A stretch of 64,000 nucleotides of DNA, taken from contig JAVIAB010000073.1 in assembly GCA_032433765.1 (NCBI GenBank), positions 60,361,552 to 60,425,551 of the forward strand, given 5' to 3'. This document shows, piece by piece, positions 61,301 to 64,000 of the stretch. The notes below the pieces were generated by a model. That model saw only the letters and a list, made by a program, of their open reading frames with translations, did not search any database and had not been told where the DNA came from. The number at the start of each line of letters is the position of its first letter. Position 1 is the first letter of the stretch. The translations under genes were made by a program, and so were the position numbers. Source of the stretch: Megaustenia siamemsis. Taxonomy: Eukaryota; Mollusca; Gastropoda; Stylommatophora; Ariophantidae.

Positions 61301-64000
61301 AACTGGTCCAAAAGTAAGATAAATGGTCACACAACCTACAATCCCATGCATAATCAAGAAAAAGAGGGACATACGTCAACCATGCAAATACAAACACAAA
61401 AATCATAAAACAAGCCCTCAAATAAGAAACAGAAGCTGATTAGTTAGGTAGGACCTCTAAAAAGAACACTGAAAAATAAGAGAGGCAATGATAGCAGGCA
61501 GTATGGCTTCCTTGCTGATATTGAGATACTCACAGAGAGCAGAAACTTGTGGGAAGACTCCACTTCGGGTCCTGTTCAAAGTCTGACAATGCTGGAAGTA
61601 AGACAGCAATGAACTATAGGACACAAATAGTGGCTTTTTTTTATCTCTACCCTGCCGTCTTTGACATGAAAGGAGCTAAGTACATGTGCACATGATATCC
61701 TCTTATCAAAGCCTGAATCATGTACACTTATCTTCAATTTTTGTCACTGAGAGGAGATTCACTTTGTTATGTACGCTGCTGTGGCTTATATCAAAAGCGC
61801 ACTTTCAAAACTCCGCTGCTTTACTACAAGTGTGGTTGGTCAGCACAAATAACTTTCCATGTAGTTTCAAAGATAGTCATTCCCTTTTGAAAGACGAAGA
61901 ATGTACATCCTAATGAACAAGGTGCTTACTGGTTAAAACACTCATTTGTCTTCATAATCTTCTAGATAGAAGGCTAAATGCATTCCATATGCGATGCCAG
62001 CACCACATGCTTGGTATCACCTGGAAGGACAAAGTGACAAATGTGGAGGTCTTCACTCGCACAGGTCTCCTGAACATCTACACACTGCTCAAAAAATGTA
62101 GGTTATGTTGGCTTGGCCACTGACACTAGGAAAGGTGGCCACATCCAAAAGATATATTTTATGGACAACTAGCAGATGGCAAAAGAACTAGGGGACACCC
62201 AAAATTCTGATTTATAGACGTGTATAAACATGACATGAAGACTCTGAACATAAACCTTGCAGCCTGGGAAGAAATAGCTGCAGACCACAATTTTTGGAAA
62301 CACAACTCAGCTTCAACTCAAGCAAGAAGCAGATGGATTCATAGAAATAGAGAATACATCGTGAAAGAAAAGAAAAATAACATTTCCTAGGCGCGCTGCA
62401 AAATCCAGTCAACTATGACTAATGGAGGCTACTACTACTAATCTGCCATTTTACCTGTGTCATGCTTGATCCATTTTCTTGTAGGGGCTGACTACATTAT
62501 AAATAATCGTCATAGTAAAGTAAAGTACCCCCGTCACGCAAAGTGGCGTATAGGGAAATATGGTGTTAGTGACCCTATATTTTACAGGCCTTCAGCACAT
62601 GATTTTTGGGGTAATGTGGTCGGTATTACGCTCGTACTGCATTACTTTCCCAGAAAAAAATCTGGTACCCATTTTAAGGCTGGGTGAACCCGGAAGCCAT
62701 CGGTTGGGATCAAACCCTACCTCTTATCCTTTGTAGTCCAGTTCACTAACCACTGAGCTATCGTGGCTCCCTAAATAATCGTCATATATGTGTTAAAATA
62801 AAACCATTTATTTAAAGAACTCAACATATCCCATCAAACATCCCTTTGCCATGAAATTAGACAAACATTAAAGACCACTCTTTAACCAAATAAAAAATGG
62901 CACTAGTCAAGCCCCATGGCATTTATAGAAAATAAGGTGTTAGTGCAGATATATTTCCACAACAATGGCACATTTTGTATTACTATTATACCAAACTGCT
63001 GCTGCTTCCCCAAGCAGATCTCTCATTCCAATTTCCATTTTAGTTCCAACAAAAATCTGTCATACTTGCAAATTGATTCCAGATGCATTCAAACAAGTAA
63101 ACTACCCACTAAGACTTCAAATAGGAGTGATATATATATATATATAGTATAGTGAAGTCAACAATTCATGCATGCACTTTCCAACAAACAGAAAGAATGT
63201 ACTTACAGCTGGACCCTGCTTGATAATCACTTTGGAAGGTGACCCAGGTTTCAAAGGGACACTGCCCGTCTGAGCTAAAGTGTTCAAGGCGCGTGATAAA
63301 ACTGTAATGTTTGAGCTTAATGACTTAGGCGATCTAGACACTGGAATCATTGTAATTTTGGTTGGAGTTTTAGCTGGAGAGATTGGTATTTTATGATATG
63401 GTGCATTTATTTTGGGGGCAACTGTAGCAGGGATGGTGGCAATAACTGTTTTCACTGGTGATAATATTCCTTGGGATGTTAGTGTCACTGTCTTGGTAGG
63501 AGTTGTAGATGTACCTGGCTGTAGACTTACAGTACTCCCCTTACTCAGGCTACCATTGTTTGTTAAGGATGCAAGGGTAAAAGTCTGAGATGTAGATCCT
63601 GCTGGAAATGCTTGGGGTTGGCCAGGCAAAGTATTTTTGGTAATTATCACTTTAGTGATAACACTGCTGCCAGTTGATGTGTGGGGCCGCTTGATTCCTG
63701 CTCTTTCAAGGGCAGCCACGTCCCTGATCACAGATGTATCCTGGTTAGTGGATGCTGGCTTCTGCCTCACTATAATGTGACCCTTTGACAGCGCAGGCCC
63801 ATTGCTGACTAAAGTGGGACCATTGATGACTGTTTTAAGGGGCTGCTGAATAACAAACTGTCCATTCTGGTTCTGAACAGTTAACAAATTAACTGAAGAC
63901 TCTGTAACAGATGTATTTACTGAAGCTGCAGAAGCCTGTGACAATACAGACGATGTTATACTTGATTCACTAATAAGATCAGGTGAAGGATTTGCCATTA
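23063..64000 (-). CDS. LIN54: LIN54 (MuvB/DREAM complex DNA-binding subunit), ten exons, 5' end outside window
   Basis: LIN54 is the sequence-specific DNA-binding subunit of MuvB. It binds CHR promoter elements in the nucleus, so that DREAM represses, and B-MYB/FOXM1-MuvB activates, cell-cycle genes. Seen here: ten exons with GT/AG borders and continuous phases (792, 247, 134, 252, 152, 72, 146, 95, 200 and 176 nt counted from the ATG at 63998), about 755 codons. Order in the protein: Ser/Thr-rich N-terminal region, [12 protein letters not shown] motif, Gln-rich stretch ending YVTQLQQQQ, CXC domain 1 ([19 protein letters not shown]), linker [12 protein letters not shown] domain 2 ([19 protein letters not shown]), then the C-terminal region with EEFGRCL. 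Both tyrosines known to enter the DNA minor groove in human LIN54 are kept. Human LIN54 is about 749 residues, but its conserved VITK segment lies further from the N-terminus than here. Upstream coding exons therefore probably lie beyond 64000. Introns are 1.5-7 kb and packed with repeats. Confidence 0.96.
23595..23830. repeat. Fragment of MITE-like family E (possible)
   Basis: Contains AGGATACCGTTGTAAAAATT, matching the terminal block ATACCATTGTAAAAATTAC of other family E copies, plus a short GTAAAAA echo. Only the end is recognisable. A G/T-rich patch lies just left (23530-23570). Confidence 0.4.
24110..25728 (-). mobile_element. SINE1 copy split by a 1.35-kb insertion
   Basis: The SINE 3' end is at 24110-24156 and the rest at 25507-25728, ending with the reverse-complement head GAGCTATCGCGGCTCC. 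A perfect 14-bp target-site duplication CACATGTCAGATAA flanks the whole (24096-24109 and 25729-25742). This shows the two pieces were one insertion. Confidence 0.92.
24157..25506 (-). pseudogene. Insertion inside the SINE carrying a decayed Cys-rich, extracellular-type coding region
   Basis: Flanked by a perfect 9-bp direct repeat GTATAGGGA (24148-24156 and 25507-25515), so it entered after the SINE. On the minus strand the frame 25301-24855 (extendable upstream to about 25420) holds two similar modules. Module 1 has [33 protein letters not shown] then [19 protein letters not shown]; module 2 has [19 protein letters not shown], then after a stop [21 protein letters not shown]-glycosylation sequons (NWS, NHS, NIT, NLT, NET) are frequent. 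A frameshift at an A7 tract (about 25400) and several stops make it non-functional. I do not recognise the parent family. An intronless retrocopy or a captured gene piece are both possible. Confidence 0.62.
25743..26060. repeat. Interspersed repeat family F, left part of an interrupted copy
   Basis: Ordered similarity to 13760-14040, with shared blocks CCAAGAAATGATT, ACCTGC, TACAGGTAA, TAATTGTTTGTGC and GAGATACAGA. The matching right part appears to resume at about 27930. Confidence 0.5.
26061..27870 (-). mobile_element. GC-richer block, suspected LTR-retrotransposon fragment
   Basis: Composition changes sharply from the AT-rich surroundings. On the minus strand a pyrimidine/purine-biased region (27870-26690) is followed by GTCGAGAATAAAACCACAGG, then open frames 26680-26306 and 26337-26086. 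The second encodes a basic, Cys/Lys-rich peptide ([20 protein letters not shown]). The layout (LTR-like region with AATAAA, then gag-like start) suggests an LTR element, but I see no protease, reverse transcriptase or integrase motif and no second LTR. It could also be another kind of insertion. Confidence 0.35.
27180..27420. repeat. Imperfect tandem repeat of about 91 bp, 2.5 units
   Basis: The blocks AACTCAC...GACACTA and CATATGTCTGATGAAGAT recur at spacings of 91-92 bp, within the GC-richer block. Confidence 0.8.
27930..28010. repeat. Interspersed repeat family F, right part of interrupted copy
   Basis: TTAATTTTGTCCTTCCTAAG followed by CGTTATTG and an AAATATTATTTTT block parallels 14225-14305. 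Confidence 0.45.
28011..28788. other. Intron sequence with a short two-unit repeat
   Basis: Contains a two-unit direct repeat of about 46 bp at 28207-28300 (block ACATGTGGATGTGTACCTTT). Otherwise AT-rich intron without recognised elements. Confidence 0.6.
28789..28988 (-). CDS. LIN54: LIN54 exon encoding the end of CXC domain 2 and downstream conserved region
   Basis: Acceptor TTCAG at 28989. [20 protein letters not shown] completes CXC2. Then follows [20 protein letters not shown] and [12 protein letters not shown], essentially identical to vertebrate LIN54, then a variable stretch ending ASGE. The donor is CG|GTAAGA (GT 28788-28787), leaving two bases of an Arg codon. An in-frame stop lies just inside the intron. 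Confidence 0.97.
29221..29612. repeat. Tandem repeat of about 52-59 bp, about 7 units
   Basis: Units contain GGTGTTATTAATCCTCCTTA then CATACAGGAAGAGTAAGTAA. Two subtypes alternate (with and without ATTTATA before the CAGGAAG block). Located in the LIN54 intron 28989-31949. Confidence 0.9.
29613..30329. other. Intron, no element recognised
   Basis: AT-rich intron sequence with no coding similarity. Confidence 0.45.
30330..30650 (+). mobile_element. LINE C-terminal fragment (RNase H-type family)
   Basis: Plus strand reads [20 protein letters not shown] then IGLGDFA and QTPEHIL before stops. It corresponds to the RLRTGHxxLxxH ... QTxEHILQDC tail seen after the RNase H domain at 18960-19232. 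The Cys pattern is decayed. Confidence 0.7.
30651..31210. other. Intron; short possible LINE end near 31005-31090
   Basis: Mostly unremarkable AT-rich intron. 31010-31065 shares TGATCATGTCTCTCCAC with the LINE end at 40765-40925, suggesting a small decayed copy. Confidence 0.4.
31211..31303. repeat. (GA)n microsatellite
   Basis: About 93 bp of GA dinucleotides with a GGGAGGGAGGGGG interruption in the middle. Open frames through it (Arg-Glu on plus, Leu-Ser on minus) are artefacts of the repeat. Confidence 0.97.
31304..31949. other. Intron, no element recognised
   Basis: Very AT-rich. Precedes (on the plus strand) the LIN54 CXC2 exon. Confidence 0.45.
31950..32044 (-). CDS. LIN54: LIN54 exon encoding the start of CXC domain 2
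   Basis: A 95-nt exon. Acceptor GCAG at 32045. Completes Gly and reads [20 protein letters not shown] then [11 protein letters not shown]. It carries the second DNA-contacting tyrosine (LKNYC) and the first CXC2 cysteines. Donor GTGAGT with GT at 31949-31948, phase 0. Confidence 0.97.
32045..33034. other. Intron; weak LINE-like traces
   Basis: 32815-32990 contains [16 protein letters not shown] on the plus strand, reminiscent of a reverse transcriptase YxDD motif, with stops on either side. The rest is unassigned. Confidence 0.35.
33443..34131 (-). mobile_element. Truncated SINE2 copy interrupted by an RNase H-element fragment
   Basis: The 3' tip (AAAGGTAAAGTACG) is at 33447-33460, and the body resumes at 33944: GAGACTTGAATCGGCG, GCACATGAGTTTTCACCCAT and on to CCAGCGGCTGAC. 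It matches 58364-58570 but stops before the tRNA-like head, so it is 5'-truncated. Confidence 0.75.
33461..33943 (-). mobile_element. RNase H-domain LINE fragment inserted in SINE2
   Basis: The minus-strand frame (about 33906-33445) encodes [20 protein letters not shown], the C-terminal His/Asp part of a retroelement RNase H. It continues with [20 protein letters not shown] and [13 protein letters not shown]. The 12-bp direct repeat AGGTAAAGTACG borders it (33449-33460 and 33944-33955). The more N-terminal RNase H residues are missing, so it is 5'-truncated. Confidence 0.82.
35388..35567. repeat. 36-bp tandem repeat, 5 units
   Basis: Exactly five 36-bp units starting GTGAATTCAGGCT. One codon position (TCT/TGT) separates the first two units from the last three. 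As 36 is divisible by three, both strands stay open (plus [12 protein letters not shown]), but no exon structure supports translation. Confidence 0.95.
35614..36479. other. Intron, no element recognised
   Basis: Slightly higher GC than the neighbours; a 66-codon minus frame (35908-35708) has no recognisable domain. Confidence 0.4.
36480..37550 (-). mobile_element. LINE (family A) reverse transcriptase to 3' end, decayed
   Basis: Minus strand. [20 protein letters not shown] carries the reverse transcriptase FADD motif, with [11 protein letters not shown] after it. The frame 37016-36492 encodes [48 protein letters not shown] and [13 protein letters not shown]. It is collinear with the copy at 21470-22975 without the nested insertion, so it serves as the reference for that site. 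Confidence 0.88.
37551..38113. other. Intron, no element recognised
   Basis: AT-rich intron between the LINE and the SINE. Confidence 0.45.
38126..38357 (-). mobile_element. SINE1 copy, 5'-truncated, with 12-bp target-site duplication
   Basis: Begins GTCAAGTATCCCCGTCCC, includes GGCGTATAGGGAATATGGTG and ends around GGTTGGGATCAAACCCTACG, lacking the A-box end of the tRNA-like head. Direct repeats TAAAGTATCCTT at 38114-38125 and 38358-38369. The A-rich stretch at 38126-38157 is at the SINE 3' end. Confidence 0.88.
38440..38585 (-). CDS. LIN54: LIN54 exon encoding the rest of CXC domain 1 and the linker
   Basis: Acceptor CTCAG at 38586. Completes Leu, then [19 protein letters not shown], which includes the minor-groove tyrosine and most CXC1 cysteines. 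Then come [19 protein letters not shown] and NPQAFHPKI, the conserved inter-CXC linker. Donor GTGAGT with GT at 38439-38438; it leaves one base (G) of the next Gly codon. Confidence 0.97.
38586..39367. other. Intron, no element recognised
   Basis: AT-rich with an A18 tract near 38600 and a C-run near 39226. Confidence 0.45.
39368..39870. mobile_element. MITE-like element (family E), diverged copy
   Basis: The left end AGATTATTATACCATTGTAA then AAATTACAACATCAAAATAC matches the left end at 59466. The interior AGGCCATAAATCC parallels CGGCCATAAACC at 12.5 kb. The right end is poorly preserved. Confidence 0.55.
40063..40134 (-). CDS. LIN54: LIN54 exon encoding the start of CXC domain 1
   Basis: A 72-nt exon. 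Acceptor TTCCAG at about 40135. It reads [20 protein letters not shown] and then CLK, the opening of the first CXC domain with Cys residues that bind structural zinc. It ends with two bases of a Leu codon at donor GTAAGT (GT 40062-40061). The [11 protein letters not shown] string is nearly invariant in animal LIN54. Confidence 0.96.
40240..40345. repeat. Fragment of MITE-like family E
   Basis: TTGATGTGGTAATTTTTACT then ACAGTATCATAATCTACGGTT is the right terminus of family E. The interior is truncated. Confidence 0.5.
40366..40742 (+). mobile_element. Candidate solo LTR
   Basis: GC-richer than its surroundings. It could begin TGTAGGAACATGACA and end GAGTGTGTTACA, with an AATAAA at about 40691-40696 roughly 45 bp before the end, as in many LTRs. 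No 5-bp target duplication is convincing and no internal region is attached, so the call is tentative. The ends resemble those proposed for the block at 47051-52417. Confidence 0.3.
40765..40925 (-). mobile_element. LINE C-terminal tip
   Basis: Minus strand: [20 protein letters not shown] then [19 protein letters not shown]. This resembles the last residues of LINE polyproteins (SLREWxGR ... CRDRxLWRxM ... RHG). Only the tip remains. Confidence 0.65.
41296..42929. repeat. 56-bp tandem repeat, about 29 units
   Basis: Units contain CATTGGTGCAGTGAGCAC, then TTTCTTCAAACAAAGG, then GACATATCACAAGC. Two main variants differ in GTGAGC versus GTTATC; the outer units carry most other changes (AAACAGCGAAAC, AAACAAACATA). 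Because 56 is not a multiple of three, the array cycles through frames and yields many spurious open frames on both strands. It lies in the LIN54 intron 40135-43065. Confidence 0.97.
43066..43217 (-). CDS. LIN54: LIN54 exon (Gln-rich, just before CXC1)
   Basis: Acceptor TGTAG at 43218. Starts [11 protein letters not shown] directly after YVTQ of the previous exon, continues [20 protein letters not shown] and ends with two bases of a Gly codon (GG) at donor GTAAGT, GT at 43065-43064. Too short and Met-poor to appear in simple open-frame scans. It is identified by phase continuity and by the match to the YVTQLQQ junction of the family. Confidence 0.92.
43340..43561 (-). mobile_element. SINE1 copy, old and diverged
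   Basis: AATATGGTGTTAGTGTCCAT, then GGTACCCATTTAAATCTGAG and a degenerate head ending ACTGTGGTTCCC. The layout matches SINE1 but with many substitutions. No clear target-site duplication, so it is an older insertion than those at 14.5, 25 and 62.5 kb. Confidence 0.75.
43700..44120 (-). mobile_element. LINE fragment (CR1-like family H), decayed
   Basis: Shares ordered pieces with 16850-17340 in the same orientation: AAATATTTTTGTATTTCAGT then ACTGGTATGTCC, and further on GTCCATTCTTCTCACC. Coding sense is nearly gone. Confidence 0.5.
44121..44549. other. Intron, no element recognised
   Basis: AT-rich intron adjoining the DNA transposon. Confidence 0.45.
44550..45401. mobile_element. Non-autonomous pogo/Tigger-like DNA transposon with TA duplication
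   Basis: Left end CAGTAATCCCTCAGTTACCA; right end is the inverse of CAGTCATCCCTCGCTACTTC. Both ends are followed inward by a CCGCGATAA-type block. TA dinucleotides flank it (44548-44549 and 45402-45403), as expected for the Tc1/mariner/pogo group. No transposase frame is visible. The interior includes a GAAGAAGATGAAGATGA stretch and a 21-bp minisatellite. A minus-strand peptide ([15 protein letters not shown]) may be a coding remnant. Confidence 0.8.
45070..45245. repeat. 21-bp minisatellite inside the DNA transposon
   Basis: Units AGATGCAGCAGGAGGCGGCAT, varying as AGTGGCAGCAGGAGGCAGCG, about 8 copies. Period is a multiple of three, giving long Ala/Gly, Pro/Ala and Cys-rich frames. The AGCAGGAGGC core is GC-rich, unlike the rest of the window. 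Confidence 0.93.
45743..45994 (-). CDS. LIN54: LIN54 exon (ends PASYVTQ)
   Basis: Acceptor TTTAAG|GCACC at about 45995. The exon is open in phase 0 and reads [20 protein letters not shown] onward, through [11 protein letters not shown] to [11 protein letters not shown]. Vertebrate LIN54 has GTVLAPAPG and YAVLPAQYVTQ in the same order. The donor is GTAGAT with GT at 45742-45741. A longer open frame runs into the introns on both sides; those extensions are not family-like. Confidence 0.93.
45995..47050. other. Intron, no element recognised
   Basis: AT-rich intron. A 74-codon plus frame at 46688-46912 has no family resemblance. Confidence 0.45.
47051..47412. repeat. Tandem duplication of about 181 bp
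   Basis: Two copies, 47051-47233 and 47234-47412, both starting TGTAGAAGGGGGAGGAATGG and ending GACAGACGCGTAGG, with substitutions and small indels between. Confidence 0.93.
47671..52130. repeat. 30-bp satellite array, 148 full units plus a partial one
   Basis: Head-to-tail 30-bp units beginning GAATAGTTAAG and ending GACTAATGAA, with no length change over 4.46 kb. Apart from the first unit's opening base pair, the only variation I see is at unit position 12 (A or T). A-type units are frequent in the first 44 units (20 of 44) and rare afterwards (9 of about 105). The plus strand has stops in all three frames. The array lies in the LIN54 intron 45995-52918. Confidence 0.98.
52919..53052 (-). 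CDS. LIN54: LIN54 exon (VTQVV...[11 protein letters not shown] region)
   Basis: Acceptor TTTAG at 53057-53053. The exon starts CG, completing the split Ala codon of the preceding exon, then reads [20 protein letters not shown] and continues to [15 protein letters not shown]. The donor is GTATGT with GT at 52918-52917, phase 0. Family similarity is weaker than in the CXC exons; the call rests on exact phase agreement on both sides, open frame and LIN54-like composition. The exon lies about 100 bp from the large satellite-bearing insertion. Confidence 0.82.
53053..53689. other. Intron, no element recognised
   Basis: AT-rich intron with small chance open frames. Confidence 0.45.
53690..55690 (-). 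mobile_element. LINE (family A) with endonuclease and reverse transcriptase remnants
   Basis: Minus strand, from 55615 down. [20 protein letters not shown], then [12 protein letters not shown] and [12 protein letters not shown], are an APE-type endonuclease domain. [20 protein letters not shown], then [17 protein letters not shown], is the start of the reverse transcriptase. Near 53920 comes the [17 protein letters not shown] block. Many stops. The C-terminal RGRPRNSW part is absent on the left, so the copy is 3'-truncated or rearranged. Confidence 0.83.
55789..55849 (-). mobile_element. Strongly 5'-truncated SINE1 copy
   Basis: Only the 3' 61 bp remain (AAAGTAAAGG then ATATGGTATTAGTGAC). 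A 13-bp direct repeat CATGTCTGGTAGG / CATGCCTGGTAGG (one mismatch) flanks it at 55776-55788 and 55850-55862, which confirms it as an insertion. Confidence 0.72.
55863..56266. other. Intron, no element recognised
   Basis: AT-rich intron between the short SINE and the LIN54 [12 protein letters not shown] exon. Confidence 0.45.
56267..56513 (-). CDS. LIN54: LIN54 exon with the [12 protein letters not shown] motif
   Basis: The acceptor is a pyrimidine-rich tract plus ACAG at 56517-56514. The exon opens [10 protein letters not shown] in phase 0 and contains [17 protein letters not shown], a segment almost identical in vertebrate LIN54, which fixes frame and strand. It ends with one base of a split codon (GCA G) at donor GTGCAG, GT at 56266-56265. 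Reading past the donor gives a hydrophobic tail absent from the family, so the splice is preferred. Confidence 0.94.
56514..58363. other. Intron, no element recognised
   Basis: About 1.85 kb of AT-rich intron. 57075-57367 has overlapping short frames with no domain resemblance. Confidence 0.45.
58364..58690 (-). mobile_element. tRNA-derived SINE, second family (SINE2), near full length
   Basis: Read on the minus strand, the head is GGGGGCCTCGGTAGCCTAGT (A-box-like) with CGTGTTTGATTCCCGC (B-box-like). A body of about 250 bp follows, ending TCAAGTCTTGTACTTTACC. The body is unrelated to SINE1 but the 3' tip (GTACTTTAC) is shared. Imperfect AAACTACGT/AAACTAAGT flanks may be a decayed target duplication. 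Confidence 0.85.
58691..59034. other. Intron, no element recognised
   Basis: Slightly GC-richer stretch with an 83-codon minus frame (59034-58783) lacking family resemblance. Confidence 0.4.
59035..59390 (-). mobile_element. LINE 3' fragment (family C) with degenerate GATA tail
   Basis: Starts TCTGTCTGTCTATTGTTC then TTTCGAGCCAAGGATGGCAT and GGGCAGAAATTCTAGAC, shared with 15200-15260. It continues with the CATGGCCAACA block of the family C coding tail. Decayed. Confidence 0.72.
59466..60085. mobile_element. MITE-like element (family E)
   Basis: Left end CTAGATTAGAATACTGTCGT then AAAAATTACTCCATCAAAAT; right part TACAGTAATTTTTACTACTG and on to TATAGGGTTAAC. The interior is inverted relative to 12350-12965 (CGGTTTATGGCCGCC versus GGCCATAAACCG). 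About 620 bp, no transposase. Confidence 0.65.
60190..60272. repeat. 26-bp tandem repeat, 3 units
   Basis: Three copies of a unit beginning CAACAGCTGACAGGATTTTC. Confidence 0.9.
60273..61379. other. Intron with weak LINE traces
   Basis: 60660-60700 reads [11 protein letters not shown] on the plus strand, a reverse transcriptase FADD-like motif. The surrounding sequence is broken. Other short frames are unassigned. Confidence 0.4.
61380..61600 (+). mobile_element. LINE fragment (family C-like), decayed
   Basis: Plus strand [17 protein letters not shown] parallels AKQALM-stop-ETTGKRK at 10.2 kb, followed by matching GRTSKKN and a REQKLVG-like end. Short and eroded. Confidence 0.5.
61955..62400 (+). 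mobile_element. LINE C-terminal region (CR1-like family H)
   Basis: Plus strand: [87 protein letters not shown] and then DHNFWKHN. This is the standard post-reverse-transcriptase order of this LINE type. At least two stops interrupt it. Confidence 0.82.
62515..62771 (-). mobile_element. SINE1 copy, full length, with 15-bp target-site duplication
   Basis: Begins GTAAAGTAAAGTACCCCCGT and ends with the head complement CTGAGCTATCGTGGCTCCC. Perfect direct repeats TAAATAATCGTCATA at 62500-62514 and 62772-62786. With the copies at 14.5 and 25 kb it is among the least diverged, so relatively recent. Confidence 0.94.
62787..63206. other. Intron, no element recognised
   Basis: AT-rich intron with a short TA microsatellite at 63130-63147, directly downstream of the LIN54 5' exon in the gene's sense. 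Confidence 0.5.
63207..64000 (-). CDS. LIN54: LIN54 exon (most 5' exon in window; Ser/Thr-rich N-terminal region)
   Basis: Open to the window edge. The first visible ATG is at 63998-63996, but the frame is still open upstream, so this may be an internal Met. It encodes a low-complexity Ser/Thr/Val-rich region typical of LIN54 N-termini. Recognisable pieces include [13 protein letters not shown] and the block [20 protein letters not shown], which parallels the KKPRTPTSGPVITK region of vertebrate LIN54. Further on are repeated SPxKTPTKI-like motifs (possible proline-directed phosphosites, an inference). It ends KQGPA at a strong donor (GTAAGT) whose GT is at 63206-63205, phase 0. Confidence 0.93.

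Overview
This window reads as nuclear DNA of an invertebrate animal, most likely a mollusc and plausibly a cephalopod. It is AT-rich, has no operon-like gene density, and holds one intron-rich conserved gene surrounded by tRNA-derived SINEs, several decayed LINE families, MITE-like repeats and long tandem arrays. The mollusc/cephalopod placement is an inference from the repeat landscape (abundant tRNA-SINEs, many invertebrate-type LINE tails, multi-kb introns); no single sequence proves it. Nearly every short open frame here is a repeat remnant or chance frame. The gene is LIN54 (tesmin/MIP120 family), the DNA-binding subunit of the MuvB/DREAM cell-cycle complex. It runs on the minus strand from the right edge of the window (position 64000, where the 5' part is cut off) down to at least 23063. 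I resolved ten coding exons: 63207-64000, 56267-56513, 52919-53052, 45743-45994, 43066-43217, 40063-40134, 38440-38585, 31950-32044, 28789-28988 and 23063-23238. All have GT/AG borders and their phases join without a break. From the internal ATG at 63998 they give about 755 codons. They carry the conserved [12 protein letters not shown] motif, both cysteine-rich CXC domains with their DNA-contacting tyrosines, the RNPxAF linker and the C-terminal helical region. Left of 23063 I see no convincing host gene, only repeats; a short last LIN54 exon could be there. Layout: 1-23062 is repeat-rich flank (or last intron) with LINE fragments, a 56-bp tandem array (5211-5660), a complete SINE with target-site duplications (14538-14791), an RNase H-encoding LINE (18170-19270) and a LINE nested in another LINE (21470-22975). 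23239-28788 is an intron that contains a SINE interrupted by a 1.35-kb insertion carrying a decayed cysteine-rich extracellular-type coding region, next to a GC-richer LTR-like block (26060-27870). 32045-38439 holds a multiply nested LINE/SINE/RNase H-element stack. 40135-43065 holds a 56-bp array of about 29 units. 43218-45742 holds a pogo/Tigger-like non-autonomous DNA transposon. 45995-52918 holds the most striking object: a GC-rich insertion of about 5.8 kb (47051-52817) containing about 149 nearly perfect 30-bp units, which vary at one position only and show a 25-unit (750-bp) higher-order pattern. 53053-63206 holds further LINE, SINE and MITE copies. How the parts relate: LIN54 is the only gene with a recognisable cellular role. 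The other sequence is mobile DNA and satellites that enlarged its introns to 1.5-7 kb. Sharp target-site duplications allow the insertion order to be read at several sites.
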